Shown here one piece after another: positions 38,137 through 51,599 of a DNA stretch of 64,000 bases. The notes beneath the pieces were generated by a model. That model had not been told where the DNA came from. It saw only the letters and a list, made by a program, of their open reading frames with translations, and made no database searches. The position numbers and the translations under genes are program-made. Source of the DNA: Nannobrachium achirus (Eukaryota > Chordata > Actinopteri > Myctophiformes > Myctophidae); the NCBI GenBank assembly GCA_963921795.1, contig OY997645.1, forward strand, positions 30,775,963 through 30,839,962, read 5' to 3'. Each line of letters starts with the position of its first letter. The stretch's first letter is position 1.

Positions 38137-38974
38137 GTGTGTTCCCTATTCAGAGGAAGGAACACAATGTGAATAAAAATAGCAGCAGGTTTTTAATCAG
38201 CGTCATGTGGGTTGAAAGTTATAGACAAGATATCTGACCATATTGTCATGAGAATATGTTCTGTAAATAGCTGATTGACCAATAAAAAAATTGAAATTGC
38301 AGCACACTTAAGAGCTCCCACTGTGTGAATTTCTTCAACACACGGTTGCCCAGCTGGAGAAGGTTGTATTTGTCACAACATCCATACATGCAACCCGGGA
38401 GAAAACCCATTGTTAGAAAGGTCCTGTTCCCTGACTGAAGACAAAAGAGGCACTATCACTAGACACCTCCACACAGACACAAGGACAGGGTACCATTTAG
38501 GCTACTGTCAACAAACCTATGTCTGCCACTAATACACCCATACTGGTGTATAGTTCCAAGTCATGCCAAATGAACAGCACCCTGGGGCTGGTGAGGATGG
38601 ACTTGTGGCTGACTGTTTGGGTCACACAAGAAAGAAGAGCTGCTGCATCTGGTCTCTATTGGTCCTACTCCTAGGTACTCTATAATATGGGTGATCAAAC
38701 ACTATATTACTCTAAACAAAAGCTCTTAAGAGCAAACTAACGCACTTAACAGTAAATGTTACACTTGTAACTGGTTGACACAGCTCTATGCACAGTTGGC
38801 AATGCCAGTTCATAGCTAATGAAAACAGTCCTGACACTATTTATCATCTTGGACAGCACCATGATGATCATGATAACTCTTGGCCTCTTGAGCAGGCATA
38901 GTGTTCTACTGAGATATTAGGCTTTGTCACCAGGGCAAAGGCTCTGACCCACTCTTCTACAGCTACACTCACTC
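34413..38974. other. Intergenic, microsatellite-rich, no gene seen
   Basis: Contains a GAAC/GAAG run (34,672-34,704), (GT)n at 35,634-35,695 and 35,879-35,968, a TAGGGCTGGGTGATATG MITE end (36,367 onward, no second end found), the retroelement tail at 37,749-37,800 and an A-run plus (TA)n at 38,050-38,132. Open frames in the arrays are artefacts. Confidence 0.6.
37749..37800 (+). repeat. Second copy of the retroelement tail
   Basis: GCAAACTTCTAATAAAG followed by (CAAT)n, matching 1,953-2,016. Upstream about 10 bp (CTGTACTTTTCC) also agree. Confidence 0.6.
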
Positions 38975-39385
38975 TAACCTCGCAGCACCAGGCTTTCTCT
39001 GGGGAAAGCCTGGTATTCGTTTACGAGCCGTTTGATCCGGTCTAGGTGGAAACCACAAGCAGAAGAAGCGGCGTCACTTTGTTTTGGTTCCCCCCGTTTA
39101 TTTCCCCAATCCCTATTAAAATTCTCGAGTAGCCTAGTGTAGTCTTGCCAGTCGCTACGAGTTGGACTAAAGGATGCATATACCAAACTAATTTTCCAAA
39201 AGCAAAACTACGCCACATCAAGTGGTTTATTAGGTAGGCCCTAAAAGTATGTCCTTGAGCGCAGGGGAATTATTTTGGGTTAAAGTTCCGGCCAATGTGT
39301 AGTCCCTCTAGGACTACAACATGGCGTAGAGTGGTTTCCGCTCCCGACCGGACCAAACTCAGAATAGTGAAGGGATCCCAGGCTA
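38975..39385. mobile_element. Foldback-family element, copy C
   Basis: Begins TAACCTCGC, ends CCCAGGCTA, with an exact 9-bp duplication CACTCACTC (38,966-38,974 and 39,386-39,394). The left sub-terminal hairpin (CACCAGGCTTTCTC / GAAAGCCTGGT) and TTTGATCCGGTC match copies A and B, and CCGCTCCCGACCGGA matches their right arms. The interior is different, about 250 bp of unrelated sequence, and lacks the GCGCATGCGC loop and most of the long arms. Confidence 0.88.
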
Positions 39386-39411
39386 CACTCACTCTTATTT
39401 GAGCTCCACCC

Positions 39412-39869
39412 TGTCACAATACCAAACTGGCAGACCAAATGCAGACACAGTATCCAAGTTCACAGATGTTTATTAACACAACCGGTGAATGAGGAGAGGG
39501 CAAAATGGCAGTCAGGCGGGCAGACAGAGTGAGATGAATGCAGGCAAAAATACAACGTGCAAAAAACTGTAACGATAACAAGTGACACCGAAGTTCACGA
39601 GAACAATGAGTACTGGCTAAAAGTGTCTACCACCAACCACTGTTGGTTGTTCAACTAATTGGCAATGAGTGGAGTGAAGTTTAAATACTGGGAGACTGAT
39701 GAAATGATGGCAAGCAGGTGCGTTAACTAACTGGCTAGAAAGAGGAGGCTGGGAACAGGTAGGCCAAGTGGTTAACTGGAGCCAAACCTACGGCCACACA
39801 CACACACGCCCACACTGACAAGACAAAGACAAACAAGGAAAACACGCGGCACTGTCTGGGACTGTGACA
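39412..39869 (-). mobile_element. LTR of a retrotransposon (solo or end fragment)
   Basis: On the minus strand it runs TGTCACAGTCCC ... GTATTGTGACA, giving TG...CA with a 7-bp inverted terminal repeat. It contains AGTATTTAAAC (TATA-like) and, about 45 bp before the end, AATAAA. Both are in the expected LTR order on that strand. No 5-bp duplication at the edges. The purine-rich GGTGGGAAG just before it on the minus strand could be a polypurine tract, making this a 3' LTR. Confidence 0.65.
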
Positions 39870-40052
39870 CTTCCCACCGGGAAACCTGATCCAGGTCACG
39901 GCACCTGCACGCTTGAGATTCAAGCCTGTGTCTCCCGCACGGGAAAACACACTAAAGCCAACATCCACTAGCCTAACAAGGTAAATCTGAGTTTGCCAGA
40001 GGAGATATTAGGTTTTTGGTCATCAGGCAGAGACTCTGAGCCACTCTGCTAC

Positions 40053-40744
40053 TGTAGGGCAGTTAGTTGGCTGAGGAGGGATTTCCTAGCATGCCTTGTG
40101 TGTTCAATATTGTTCTCTTATTGTGTTATTATTTGCCATGGGGAATGCATTGGGAGGATGCATGTGTGGTTGAGTTAGTTTGTGTGATTGTTAGTTAGTT
40201 GTGTAATTGAGTGAGTTTATGTTCATGTAGCTATTTATTTCATGTGTGTTTGGGGGAAACGCTGTGATTAATAGTTGTCATTGACTAGAGTTGGTTTGGT
40301 GTTTTTATTGAACCCAGTTCATTACATTGATGTCAGATGTGGGATGTCATCTCTCAGTGATGAGTGATGAGCTATTTTACAAAGTATAAAGAGTTCCACA
40401 CCATGGAGGCCAAACTGGTGGATGAAATGTTTTGTAGGTTCAGGGAAAAAGAGGAGCTCTACTACAGTGACCACTGGGATAACTTTGAGGCCCAGTTGTT
40501 CAAGCTGTAAGCAGCTGGGGATCCGGAAAACCAAGACCAACCTAATCCATCCCCAGAGCCATGGGCTGGTGGAGGGATTTAATCAGACCTTGCCCTCCTA
40601 GGTCACCATCCTGACAACCCAACGACAGTGACATTGGGACCCCCACTTGCAACTGGTCCTGTGGGACTATAGAAATTGAATTGTAGTGAAGGAGTCTATG
40701 CGTTAAGGAGTGGCTCTCCTTTTTGGTAGAGAGCTCCAGACCCT

Positions 40745-40842
<98 letters not shown>

Positions 40843-41850
40843 TGTTTGGGGGGGGGGGGGGTGCTGGGTTGGATTACTTCACACAGCTATGAGAGAGAAT
40901 GTGAGAAGGACGTTGTTAACTGACCTGGAAAGCTGTGGTCCAACAGAAACAGGCCTATGACATCCATTGCGTGGAAGAGGTCTTTGCATCCGGGATGGGT
41001 GTTTGTTTGACTCACCAAAACTTCATGCTAAATGAACCGGACGATGTGCTGTGTTGGCCATGCTGTCAGACATGGTTTACTGAGAGTGCAGCTGTTAGGT
41101 GGCTGTAAGGTGGTCATACATTGGGACCAGCTGGCACCTTACTTCTCCAGACCCAGAGACCCAGAGAAAGAATAGGACCAGATTATGTCCCTCCACACTG
41201 GATATTACTTCACAGGCCTCTGAGTAAGGGTAAATGCAATAGGGGTCTGCCTCGGCACCTCCGGGACTTCGTGCTGGAGTAACAAAGAGTTATAGTAAGA
41301 AGGGGTACTGCAACAGTGAGTCTGTCAAGGTTGACATGTAACAAAAGAATGACGTAAATACAAGTCTATTTAAAGTGCCCTGCAGACTGGTAGTAAGATT
41401 GTAGGCCTATCGCTAATATAATCAGACTAATTTACGTTACTATTGTGAATCAAAGAATTTGCAGTTCATCAGTTGCATACCAATCTAGTTTGCCAATTTA
41501 CAGACTTCCTCTGTATTACCCATCGATCTGTCTGCCAGTTCTGCCTGCCCATCTTCCTGTCTCTCTGTCTGTCTGTCTGCCTGCATGCCTGCCTTTTGGA
41601 ATCCTTGCCTGATCCATTCCAGGATTCTGCACTTTGGTCCACTTGCCTGACCCTTAACAGAAACCTCTTGGTGGGGGGGATGTGTGTGTGGTACCCTGTG
41701 GGATCTCCCAGCAGGCCTCCAGGTGCACCTGTGTTTGTTATTGTCCTATTAATGTGTTATTATTTGCCACAGGGAATGCTTTGGGTGGATTTATGTGTGT
41801 GTTTGGGAGACACCATCAGATCAATAGGGGTAGCTGTGTGGGGCCGGGCA
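40053..41850 (+). mobile_element. Internally deleted Ty3/Gypsy retrotransposon
   Basis: 40,053-40,326 resembles a 5' LTR (TG...CA) followed by TTGATGTCAGATGTGGG, like a primer-binding region. A short gag-like frame (about 40,370-40,509) runs directly into integrase: HPQSHGLVEGFNQTL at about 40,548-40,592, with the catalytic-core Glu retained. A (TG)n/G array interrupts it (40,747-40,861). The integrase C-terminus follows (about 40,930-41,180), and a final PRHLRDFVLE-stop ends at 41,282. A block at about 41,750-41,800 (TGTTATTATTTGCCA...GGGAATG) repeats the 5' LTR segment at 40,112-40,160. Protease, RT and RNase H are gone. Dead element. Confidence 0.7.
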
Positions 41851-42239
41851 CCCCACAGTTCATAAAAACAAATTCAACAGATATTTTAAATATACATGTA
41901 GGCTATGATTAGGCTAGAGCGCTAGACAGTGACATTTCACATCAATTTGTATTCTATGAAATAAATGACATGGAGCTTATAACATTGCCCCCTCCTTGCT
42001 TGAGAAACACGCCATCCTAAGTAATTAAACTAAAATTACTCAATTAATTAAATGAATATATTACATTAAATCACGAATTTGAAGTTGTTTTGAGTGGTCA
42101 GTGCATTTTCCACCATGGCCCTGGTCAGCTGTAGACACATAATACAGAATATAAGTAATTATGATGTGTGATTGAAGATCTGCTTGACGGTCTGTAACGT
42201 CACCCATACATATACTAACCTTTCTGTGAACAGACCAGG

Positions 42240-42709
42240 CCCGCCATTTCCCTGAGTGCTTCTAGTCCTTTAAACCCAACACACAGTAGCGGCGACTGGC
42301 GATACGAAGGCAGCGGAGACACTGGGATCTAGTGTGTGAGATCGGGATGAGAGATACCAGGCAGGGACACGGGGCGAATGAGTCAGCGAGTGGACTTTGT
42401 ACCACATACACTGCCACAGCTTTATGAAATCTAATTAAATCAGACGCGTACTTTTAATTGACGGAGGAGCAGTTGAGGTGGCGAAAGTCTACGTTACCAT
42501 TTTTCTTGAATCATTTTTCTTTATTCCGCCCTCCCCTGGTCCTCGTTTTGCATTGCCTATAGGGTTTTACTTTTGTTTTCCACAAAGGTGGGAAGGGGGG
42601 CTGTTTTGGTGGTGTTTTTTTTATTTTATTTCTATTTTATTTTTTATTTCAATTCATTTCGAACAAGTATTGAGGATTCTCTGATTGTTGGTTGCATCAA
42701 TTAAGGAAG
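42240..42709 (+). promoter_or_regulatory. picalm: picalm promoter and 5' UTR region
   Basis: A rise in GC and CpG from about 42,240 to 42,475 (GTAGCGGCGACTGGCGATAC and following) just upstream of the first coding exon suggests a TATA-less promoter. An in-frame TGA at 42,671-42,673 with no ATG between it and 42,710 fixes the start codon. The exact start site cannot be read. Confidence 0.6.
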
Positions 42710-45700
42710 ATGTCGGGGCAGAGCATTACGGACAGGATAACTGCAGCCCAGCACAGTGTGACGGGATCCGCCGTGTCCAAAACAGTATGCAAGGCCACTA
42801 CTCATGAAATCATGGGGCCGAAAAAGAAACATTTGGATTGTGAGTATCTCATAAACAACACGACGTGTCATCAGTCATACAACATAAAATGTATAGAGTA
42901 GTATTCACTGAGTTGTTGCAGCGGTGGTGAATGAGGCAAGGCCCCAAAGCCTCGGGTTCAGCTATGCTAGCTGGTTCCTGTCAAACAACAGCCTATGTAA
43001 TTCACTGATAACAACACGACATAACAACATAAATACGGATAGCATAGTCTATAGTAACTGGCCTATAACCTAAAGTGAAAACGACGGTTTCATACCATTT
43101 AGAGCACGTATTCGTCATCAGTGGTTATCGAACTAGCCTACTTAGCTTTGGTTATTCATCCAGTAGCCTACAGCTGTCTTTATTGTCTTTTATTATTATT
43201 ATTTAAATCTCCATTGTAGCCTGCTTGCTTGGAACTTATATACTAGGCTGGCCACTACTGGGGGGTGGTATTGTTGTCGATATGTAAACGAATAACCCAA
43301 TTTGGACGCTAAGCTGAGTAGCCAAGTCTGTCCATATACAGGCCTAGATTTCAAAGTTACATGAATGGTTGTAATTCCATTGCTCAGTTGGGTATACACA
43401 CGCATCCCATTATGCACCTGCAGCCAGTCAGGTGGAGCCAGATGTGATGGATCATAAGCATGAACCTAGAATCTTGTAGCCAGGAGATATTGTACTGTAA
43501 TATCTGTTATTGTTCTATAGGTTCTTAGCAATATTGTAGACACTGGGAATAATATAGACACATAGCTTAGATGCTATCTATCTTCAGCCTGTGAAAGGGG
43601 TTTCTGTTTTTGCAGAGGACCCTCTATTGGCAGAGGACCCTAGCTAGGTGGCTGACATAAGGATGTCTTCCTCTATACTCAAGGCAACCCGACTACCGTA
43701 CTATAAATACTCTATAGCACTTTTAATTAATGTGTCATTATAGTCCGAAAGACTCTTCCTGGTTGCTGCACTTAGATATTCAACACTGAATTCCTCACTG
43801 CTGCATACTTTATTTATACTGCTAATGTGATCCCGACTCCAGCGTTGTAAAATATCTTCAAAAACAATAAAAATGAAACATATAACATCGTAATGATACA
43901 TTTTCTTGTGCAAGATTGAAGAAACACTGCAGAATTGCAGATAGGAAGTTTCTTCATTTGGTCACTTACGGTGAAAGTTTTGACCTGGCCTTTAGTCTCA
44001 CACCTGTTGTGTCATTCACATATTTCTACAGGAGGAGTGAGTTGGCACTTGGCAGTGTGGAAGTCTATTGGCTGAATCAAACTTCAGTCTCACCCATGCT
44101 CTGACTCTTGAGAAAACTGAGTCTACAATTCGACGACTCCTTGTCCAGAATGTCCACACAGTCTGCAATAAATAAAGGAGGCTTCTGGGGTCACTGTCAG
44201 AACAGCCTAAAAGCCAAGTTTATGTTCAGTTGAAAACGTTTTTCCCCTTCACTTTAACCAATGGATTAAAACCACCAAAGTTGTCATGGTCCTAGTATTG
44301 CGTAGCTGTAATAGTGCTTATAATGTAGTAATATTTCCTCCTCACTGCACAAATAGAACATCTTTCAGTGACACTTTTTCATTCAGACAGCACTTATACA
44401 GTATGCAAATCAGCAGCATTTATGTCACCATACTACCTACCATGGATACAAGAAGGATACAGTTGTGTGTAATTAATAAATGTGAGTTTGCAACTTGCAA
44501 CCCAGGCTGAAGTGAATATTTAGGAGGATGCTTACAACATGGCACTGGTTACCCCTCCCCCATGTTTCCCTTCTTCCTCATCTCATCTCACTATCTTCTC
44601 TGAGTAATTCAGCCAGCCATGCTAACTGCTGCTTCTCTGGAAGGTTATCCTGTCCTACTTAGAAACCCCCCTCCTTTGAAAACAGTCAAATATAGGGCAC
44701 AAAGGCAGGCCAAATTATGCTGTCAGTCTGATCACTGCTCTGAATGGCAGGAGCACTTGTACCCTGCTCTGACTGGCATCACTCAACAACAGCACCAGGA
44801 TGAACATATGCACACATTTGAGTGCCCTCATGCAGCTGTATGAAGAGCATGATGAGCTGGTACAAAACATGCGTGGGTATCGGTTAATGCACTACCATGA
44901 ATGCCAGTGTACAGTGTAACAGCAAAAACCGAGACAGACAACCTGACCAAGAAATGTGCTGCTCTCTCTGTATCAATCTCCTCATCTACAGTGGTTTTAC
45001 ATTCTGTTGTTGCTCCAGAGCTGAAATTGTACTGTATTTTCTTAATTACTTTGCAAACTCGTAGATTATGCTTCAGTATTTTTCTGTGTATGCAGCAGTC
45101 CGTGAGCAGATTTGGATAAGATCTCATACCTTAACCGGATCATTTCAATAATATGTTTCAGCATACGTAGTGTGTCAGACCAACAAATATATTAAGTTTA
45201 GTACAGTGTAGCAAACTGGCTGAAGTGTCCATTAAGGTTTGAGTCATAGCAAATTATCAGGTGAGCATGTTCATTAAGTAAGGGATAACGTCTGGCCGAG
45301 CGGTCGAGAAATAAAAGTCCCGACACTCTGATTTGTCTCTTCCAAGTGTTGCGCTGGGTGTCCCCCCAGCGCAACACGGTCGCCTTGGAAAACAAGGAAG
45401 TGTTGGTCAAATGGAATCCATTTTCTGTGTTTACATGGCTCTCATGTTGGATACGGCATAACATGCACGCAGTGCAGCAGGTGCTCTGAGGCTTTGATTA
45501 GGCATCGGTCTGTTATAGAGCGGAGCGGTCTGTTATCAAGAAATAACAGACCGGGGTGCACGCTGGCCTACTGGTCCAGGCGCATACCACTTAGGCATTG
45601 CCACATAGGCATGGATGCCTGGCGGCGTCGCCGGTTCAATTCCCGATCCGGACAACCTTTGCCGCGTGTCACTCTCCATCTTTCCCCATTTCCTGTCAGT

Positions 45701-48700
45701 CTACTGTCCTATCCAACAAAGGCATAAAAGACCAAAAACAAATCTTTAAAAAAAAATAATGATAATAACAGACCGCTGGAACAGAAAGTTTCTCGCTGAT
45801 CCAGGCTAGTATAAACAGCCTCAACACAACCACATTGGCATAATTTAAAAATAACTGAGAATTCTTTCCCTCAGTGCACACACAATACTATATCTGACCA
45901 ATTATGTTAGGGGTTGAAACTAAGGTCTCAGAGGCACTTGCCAGTCGGGTACAGATCATGTTCTCCGTTTGCTTGTGGCTAAAAGCCCCAAATGCGAAAA
46001 AAAAAAGATCCATATTCGTGTAGCCAGCACCTTAGTGCCATAGCCAGACATGTTAGTATTTGAAAATTCAGACTGAACGTGACCACAATGCAGGCAAGGT
46101 TTGCTTTATTAATTGCTAATTAATCTAATGACACACATTTCCACTTATCTTTTTTGCTGGGATCAAAAGTATTCTTGCAGATAACAATACCATTGGCTAC
46201 CACTTACAGTTTGTCATTTAAAAATATAACATTTAAAATACTGTAAGTAGGGTTGCCACTTTCCAACATTTTGGCCATCCAATGAGAATGAGGAGCAGCG
46301 TTAGTTAGCTTTACAGCCTCTTTACCACTCAATGTGTTATCTGGTCGATTGATTAATAACCATGTCACAAATATTAATCTGTAAAATTAAATCGCACGTC
46401 CACAGATGGACCAATTTTGAATTCACTATGGCAAAGCTAAGCAGTGTGTGCTTACTGTAGACTATTTAGCTACTTGTTTATTTAGAGATAATCACAGACC
46501 TAGCTTAAATTACAATACAAAATGACTGAATATTTTACAATACGAATAACGGTGAAGGCAAGTAGTATCACACTACTAGCAAACGTCTTTCATGAGTCTA
46601 ATAATGCAAGGCACATCATATTGTGCGAATGTGCGTGTGATATCTTATAAAATTAAATGCAGTTTAGATGAGTTCAGTTATTTTGGCAGTGGTCCAGATT
46701 CGTGTAGTGGAGCAGGTGATGATTATGTGCTTAGCTTAAGGGTACATGTGATTGTGAAGTGTCTCCCACAGAGAGATGAGTTGTCATTTATTTGCGTTCA
46801 TTTAGTGTCTAGGGTTAGAGTTGTATGCCCACACAGGGCAGAGAGCCCTGCTGTTCACTCAGAACTTTATATTCGCCACATAAAATGATGCTTATACAGC
46901 TTCACAGTTTCCTTATGGATAGGTTTTCACTATGTTATTGGATCTAATTTCTTAAGTTTGGTTTCAGTATCCAGATAAACACACTAGCAAATATTGTTTT
47001 TATGCTAGTTAAAGAGGTAGTGCCATAGTGTTGTGCTTTTTCTGTTTTGTATGTGTCTATAGAGTTAACATTACTCTAATCAACCACCAGGTAGGGTTAT
47101 AATGTGCACATTTGCCTTCCCTGAGTATTTTTGGTTTCTTACTGAAAGCTGAAAGCTTCTAAGTCAAAAGGCCAGATCGAAAAACACAGATTTAATGACA
47201 TCATAAACTCATCCCCTCCCCTTTTACCATACACCCAACACTGTCGGTGTGGCTAACTTCAGCCTGGTCACCACCCACCTGACAACCAGGCATACTTAAT
47301 GAACTGGTGGGTGTGGCCACATAAAAACATAATTTTAACTAATTCTGTACACTTTCTTTGGAAAAAACCTTCCTTCTAGTATAATCATAATACCTGATCA
47401 TCATGTTTTAGAGCAGTGGTTCTCAACCTTTTCAGGCCGCGACCCCCAAAATAATCATATTTTAACTGGGGACCCCCCGAAGAGTTAGGGTTACCCTAAC
47501 CCAAGAGTTGAGGCATCACATTTTGTATAACACAGTTCTATTGTGAAAATAGCAGATCTACATGCTCACAACGCCTCGCGGTGCGAGGCGTTGTGAGCAT
47601 GTAGATCGTCTATTTTCACAATTTCTGCCTCTAATATTTGACAATTTGCCCAATGTTTAGTTGTCATTTTAGAGGTATTAAAAAGTCTTTAAATTGTCAC
47701 TCTAGAAATGCGCAGATACCCTCTATACACTTAAACTTTATGTTGGTTTGTTTACTGTTGAGTGAGAAAACAGTGTTGTACATTAAGTTAATCCTCTGGG
47801 GACCCCCCAAAATAATTTGGGGACCCCCCTGGGGGTCCCGACGCACAGGTTGAGAACCACTGTTTTAGAGGGTGAAAAAAATCATGGCACACCATCTTTA
47901 AAGCAACCTGTAGGTCGATCTGGTTCAATTCACACACTGTAACACTGACCATTCTGTTTCCTCTCAGATTTAATCCATTGCACCAATGAGATGAACGTGA
48001 ACATTCCGCAGCTGGCTGACTCTCTGTTTGAGAGGACCACCAACACTAGTTGGGTGGTGGTTTTTAAGTCTCTTATCACCACACATCATCTAATGGTCTA
48101 TGGCAATGAGGTGAGCTGCTCTATTATGGAGTATATGATGAGATTATAGTGTATACCATAATCGATGTACATACTTTTACGTAAATGTAAAACAATAAAT
48201 AATAATATTATAATCTCTTCAGACTGACTTGGAATTTGAAAAATAATAATGGCAGATTATGACATGTATTTTCTTTACCACAGCGTTTTGTCCAGTACTT
48301 GGCTTCAAGGAATACGCTATTCAACCTCAGCAACTTTTTAGACAAAAGTGGGTTGCAAGGTAAAATATGATGATTTATTTATTTCTATTCTAATTTGTGT
48401 TACATTCGTGTTACATTCTTTTTAGGGTGAACATAATTTATTAAGTAAATTGAGTACCTGAGACGAATAACAGTTTTAAGACCATATATATATTTTTTTA
48501 ATATAGATATTTTTTGATTTATCTGACTGTAAACCACAAACAAGTCATTTTTAATCTGTTAAATTGTTAATGCACTCCCCCTCATTTTGTTCAATTGTCT
48601 GTTTTAATGTTATCTGCTCCCTTTGTCTGCTGAATATTTCTTGTACGGACTTGTTGTTCCACAAACTGTTGGAGATATACTGTTTTTCCACTTTCCATAA

Positions 48701-51556
48701 GTATTATGTTTTATAATTCCTAATATATATGAGTTAAGTAAAACAAATCTAATTCCTCAAAATGAGGGGGGAGTGCATTAAGAATTTAACAGATTAAAAA
48801 CGTATAGTTTGTGGTTTACAGTCTGGTAAATAAAAATATCTATCTATCTAAATATAAATATCTATATTCAAAATGAAATAAAATATGGACAGTTTTTCGT
48901 CTCAGGTACTCAATTGTTGATGGTTATACTACTAGTTTACGTGACTACTCTTTCTTTCCTAGGGTATGACATGTCCACATTTATCCGGAGGTATAGTCGA
49001 TATCTGAATGAGAAAGCTGTTTCATACAGACAGGTTGCCTTTGACTTCACTAAAGTAAAGCGAGGGTAAGGATCTATCTAAGAATCCAGGTTTCGTTTTA
49101 AATGTTTACTACATTATCTCTCACACAGAAGTCTTTCTGTGTCATTATCTTTTCTCTCTCATTCTTTCCTCTTGTGCTCTGACACCCCATGTGTCTGTAC
49201 AGGGTGGACGGTGTGATGAGAACCATGAATACAGAAAAGCTTCTGAAGACGATCCCCATTATTCAGAACCAGATGGACGCCCTCCTTGATTTCAATGTGA
49301 GTTTAAGGTGAAGCCACCCATAGCCATGCTGTTCTTGTCTGGGGTGCGCAGACTGTATTCATTCCTGATGACTGCTGAAATCGAAAGTAAGGTGCTTTGA
49401 TCATAGTTAGCATGCTGACCATTTTGCTCGTATATCATAATTAACTTCGCGTCACAAGACTCTCGACCTCGGAGGAAATTCTGGTATTCGTTCTACAACT
49501 AGCCGTGTTAAAAAACAAAACAAACAGTGGTTTATGGTGGTTATTTCGGGTTGTTGTTGTTCCCCACATAATGCGAATCAATTAGTTTATTCTTGCTAGA
49601 GAGGGAGAAACGGCTACCACATCCATGGAAGGCAGCAGGCGCGCAAATTAACCACTCCCGGCACGATGAGGTAGTGACGAAAAATAGCAATCCAGGACTC
49701 TTTGGAGGCCCTGTAATTGGAATGAGTGGACTTTAAATTGGTGGTATTAAATGGGTAATAATAGAGAGCAAAATGGGAACCATGTGCATTGCGCAATTTT
49801 AGCACTTGAATTGACTCCGTTTGTTGCAACAACATGCATCAGCTGACATAGTATACTGATGCATTGTTTTACATTGACAAAACTAAATAAAGAAGACTTC
49901 AAAGGGAGTTGATGATAATTATGTTTTTCAGGAAACTGTTTACACATACCGGTAGTAATCATAATTGATTCCTTGTGGTTTAACAGTAGTCATTTTGCCA
50001 GTAAAGGTACAGTAGAAGTTTCTGTTAAAGGGATATTCCACTTTCAACAGGGAAACACCTTATGGGCTTTTCTCCCCACACATTTTAACCATGATAGATT
50101 TATTAAAAACACCCATTATGTTTTTTCTGGTGACTCATACTACCCTCCTGTTTTTAATGAATCTATCATGGTTAAAATGAAGTTTGAAGTTACAATGGTG
50201 TGTGGGGAGAGGCCCTGGAGGGCCTGGTAACATTTACATCAAATATCTAAATATTGAATCAAGCAAATTAAAAACAGTTCAGGGTGTTCATAAAAGCCTC
50301 ATTAGACGATACAATTACCAAAAGTTTTTGTTGAAAGTGAAATATCCCTTTAACACCAACAGTGACCCTGATCCGTTACATTCTGGCCAAATGTTCATAC
50401 CCTGCCAGACATCCCACTGTAACCTATGGCGCTGTGGATCGGCTTGACCCTGTCACACTGAATTACATTCTATCCACTTTAAGGGCCGTCCAAAACCAAG
50501 AATGATAACTAAGAAGTTTTAAAAATCCCTCTAACTCAAGTGCATGATAGAGTCATCCACGTTCCTCACCACAGTAGAGAGAATGATATAGTTGGGATCA
50601 CTTTCAGAGCATTTTAATGAATGATATAAACACTGCCAGCCAATCAAAATCCATCTGAAGTGAATTTACATGGCATTTTGATCTCACTTGTAGAAACTGT
50701 TTTACAAACTTTCAAACTGTACATCACAAAATGTGTATGTGCGCTAGGGCTATAAAAATAGCCCAAAATTACGTTCAAGTATTCCATTAAAAACATATCA
50801 CCTTTAGCCAACCTACTGTACCTATTGATGGGAAGATAATGCTGGCCCTATATGTAAAGATTTGTGACTGTTTCCTACAGGTCAATGCCAATGAGCTCAC
50901 TAATGGAGTCATCAATGCTGCCTTCATGCTGCTCTTCAAAGATTCCATCAGGCTCTTTGCTGCCTATAATGAAGGAATTATTAACCTTCTCGGTAAAACA
51001 TTTTTATTTATCACTTGTGTCAGTTGCAGACTACTTTTTTCATTACAAAAGCTAGAATGACAGTGACACATTACTATTAGACCAAGTTGGAATATGTTTG
51101 GAATTAATCTGATCATTGAATATCCAAGGCTTAGTTTCTCAGTTTGGTAAATCAAGTAATCTATTTCAAACCCACATTAGAAAAATACTTCGACATGAAG
51201 AAGACCCAGTGTAAAGAGGGACTGGACATATACAAGAAATTCCTCACTCGAATGACACGGATCTCAGAATTCCTTAAAGTAGCAGAGGTAATTTGTGTTT
51301 ATGGTTCATGATTTATTTTGTATCCTCATTATCGGGATTACTTTAGAAGGCTGGCTTACGCATTGCTGTACGTACGTACACCAGTGGTACCAATGTTGAC
51401 TTGGTTTACATTTTTGCCTTACAGCAGGTGGGGATTGATCGAGGAGACATTCCAGACCTCTCTCAGGTGAGCATTTACACAACAGCTGGGATTAAGAAGG
51501 ATCCCAGCAAGCACTCTTTAATTTAAACTCTGATCAAGCACTTGGCACAGAAATCT

Positions 51557-51599
<43 letters not shown>

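Noticed and set aside
39412..41850. One large LTR element joining the LTR at 39,412 to the Gypsy remnant
   Set aside because: The LTR at 39,412-39,869 is on the minus strand and unrelated to the plus-strand LTR-like ends at 40,053 and about 41,750, so these are two different elements.
41473..41865. 130-codon plus-strand frame
   Set aside because: It spans CTGTCTGT simple sequence and the 3' LTR-like part of a dead Gypsy element; no domain or splice context.
45554..45763. Possible tRNA gene
   Set aside because: A- and B-box-like sequences are present but there is no cloverleaf with a proper anticodon arm and 3' end, and an A-rich tail and target duplications mark it as a SINE.
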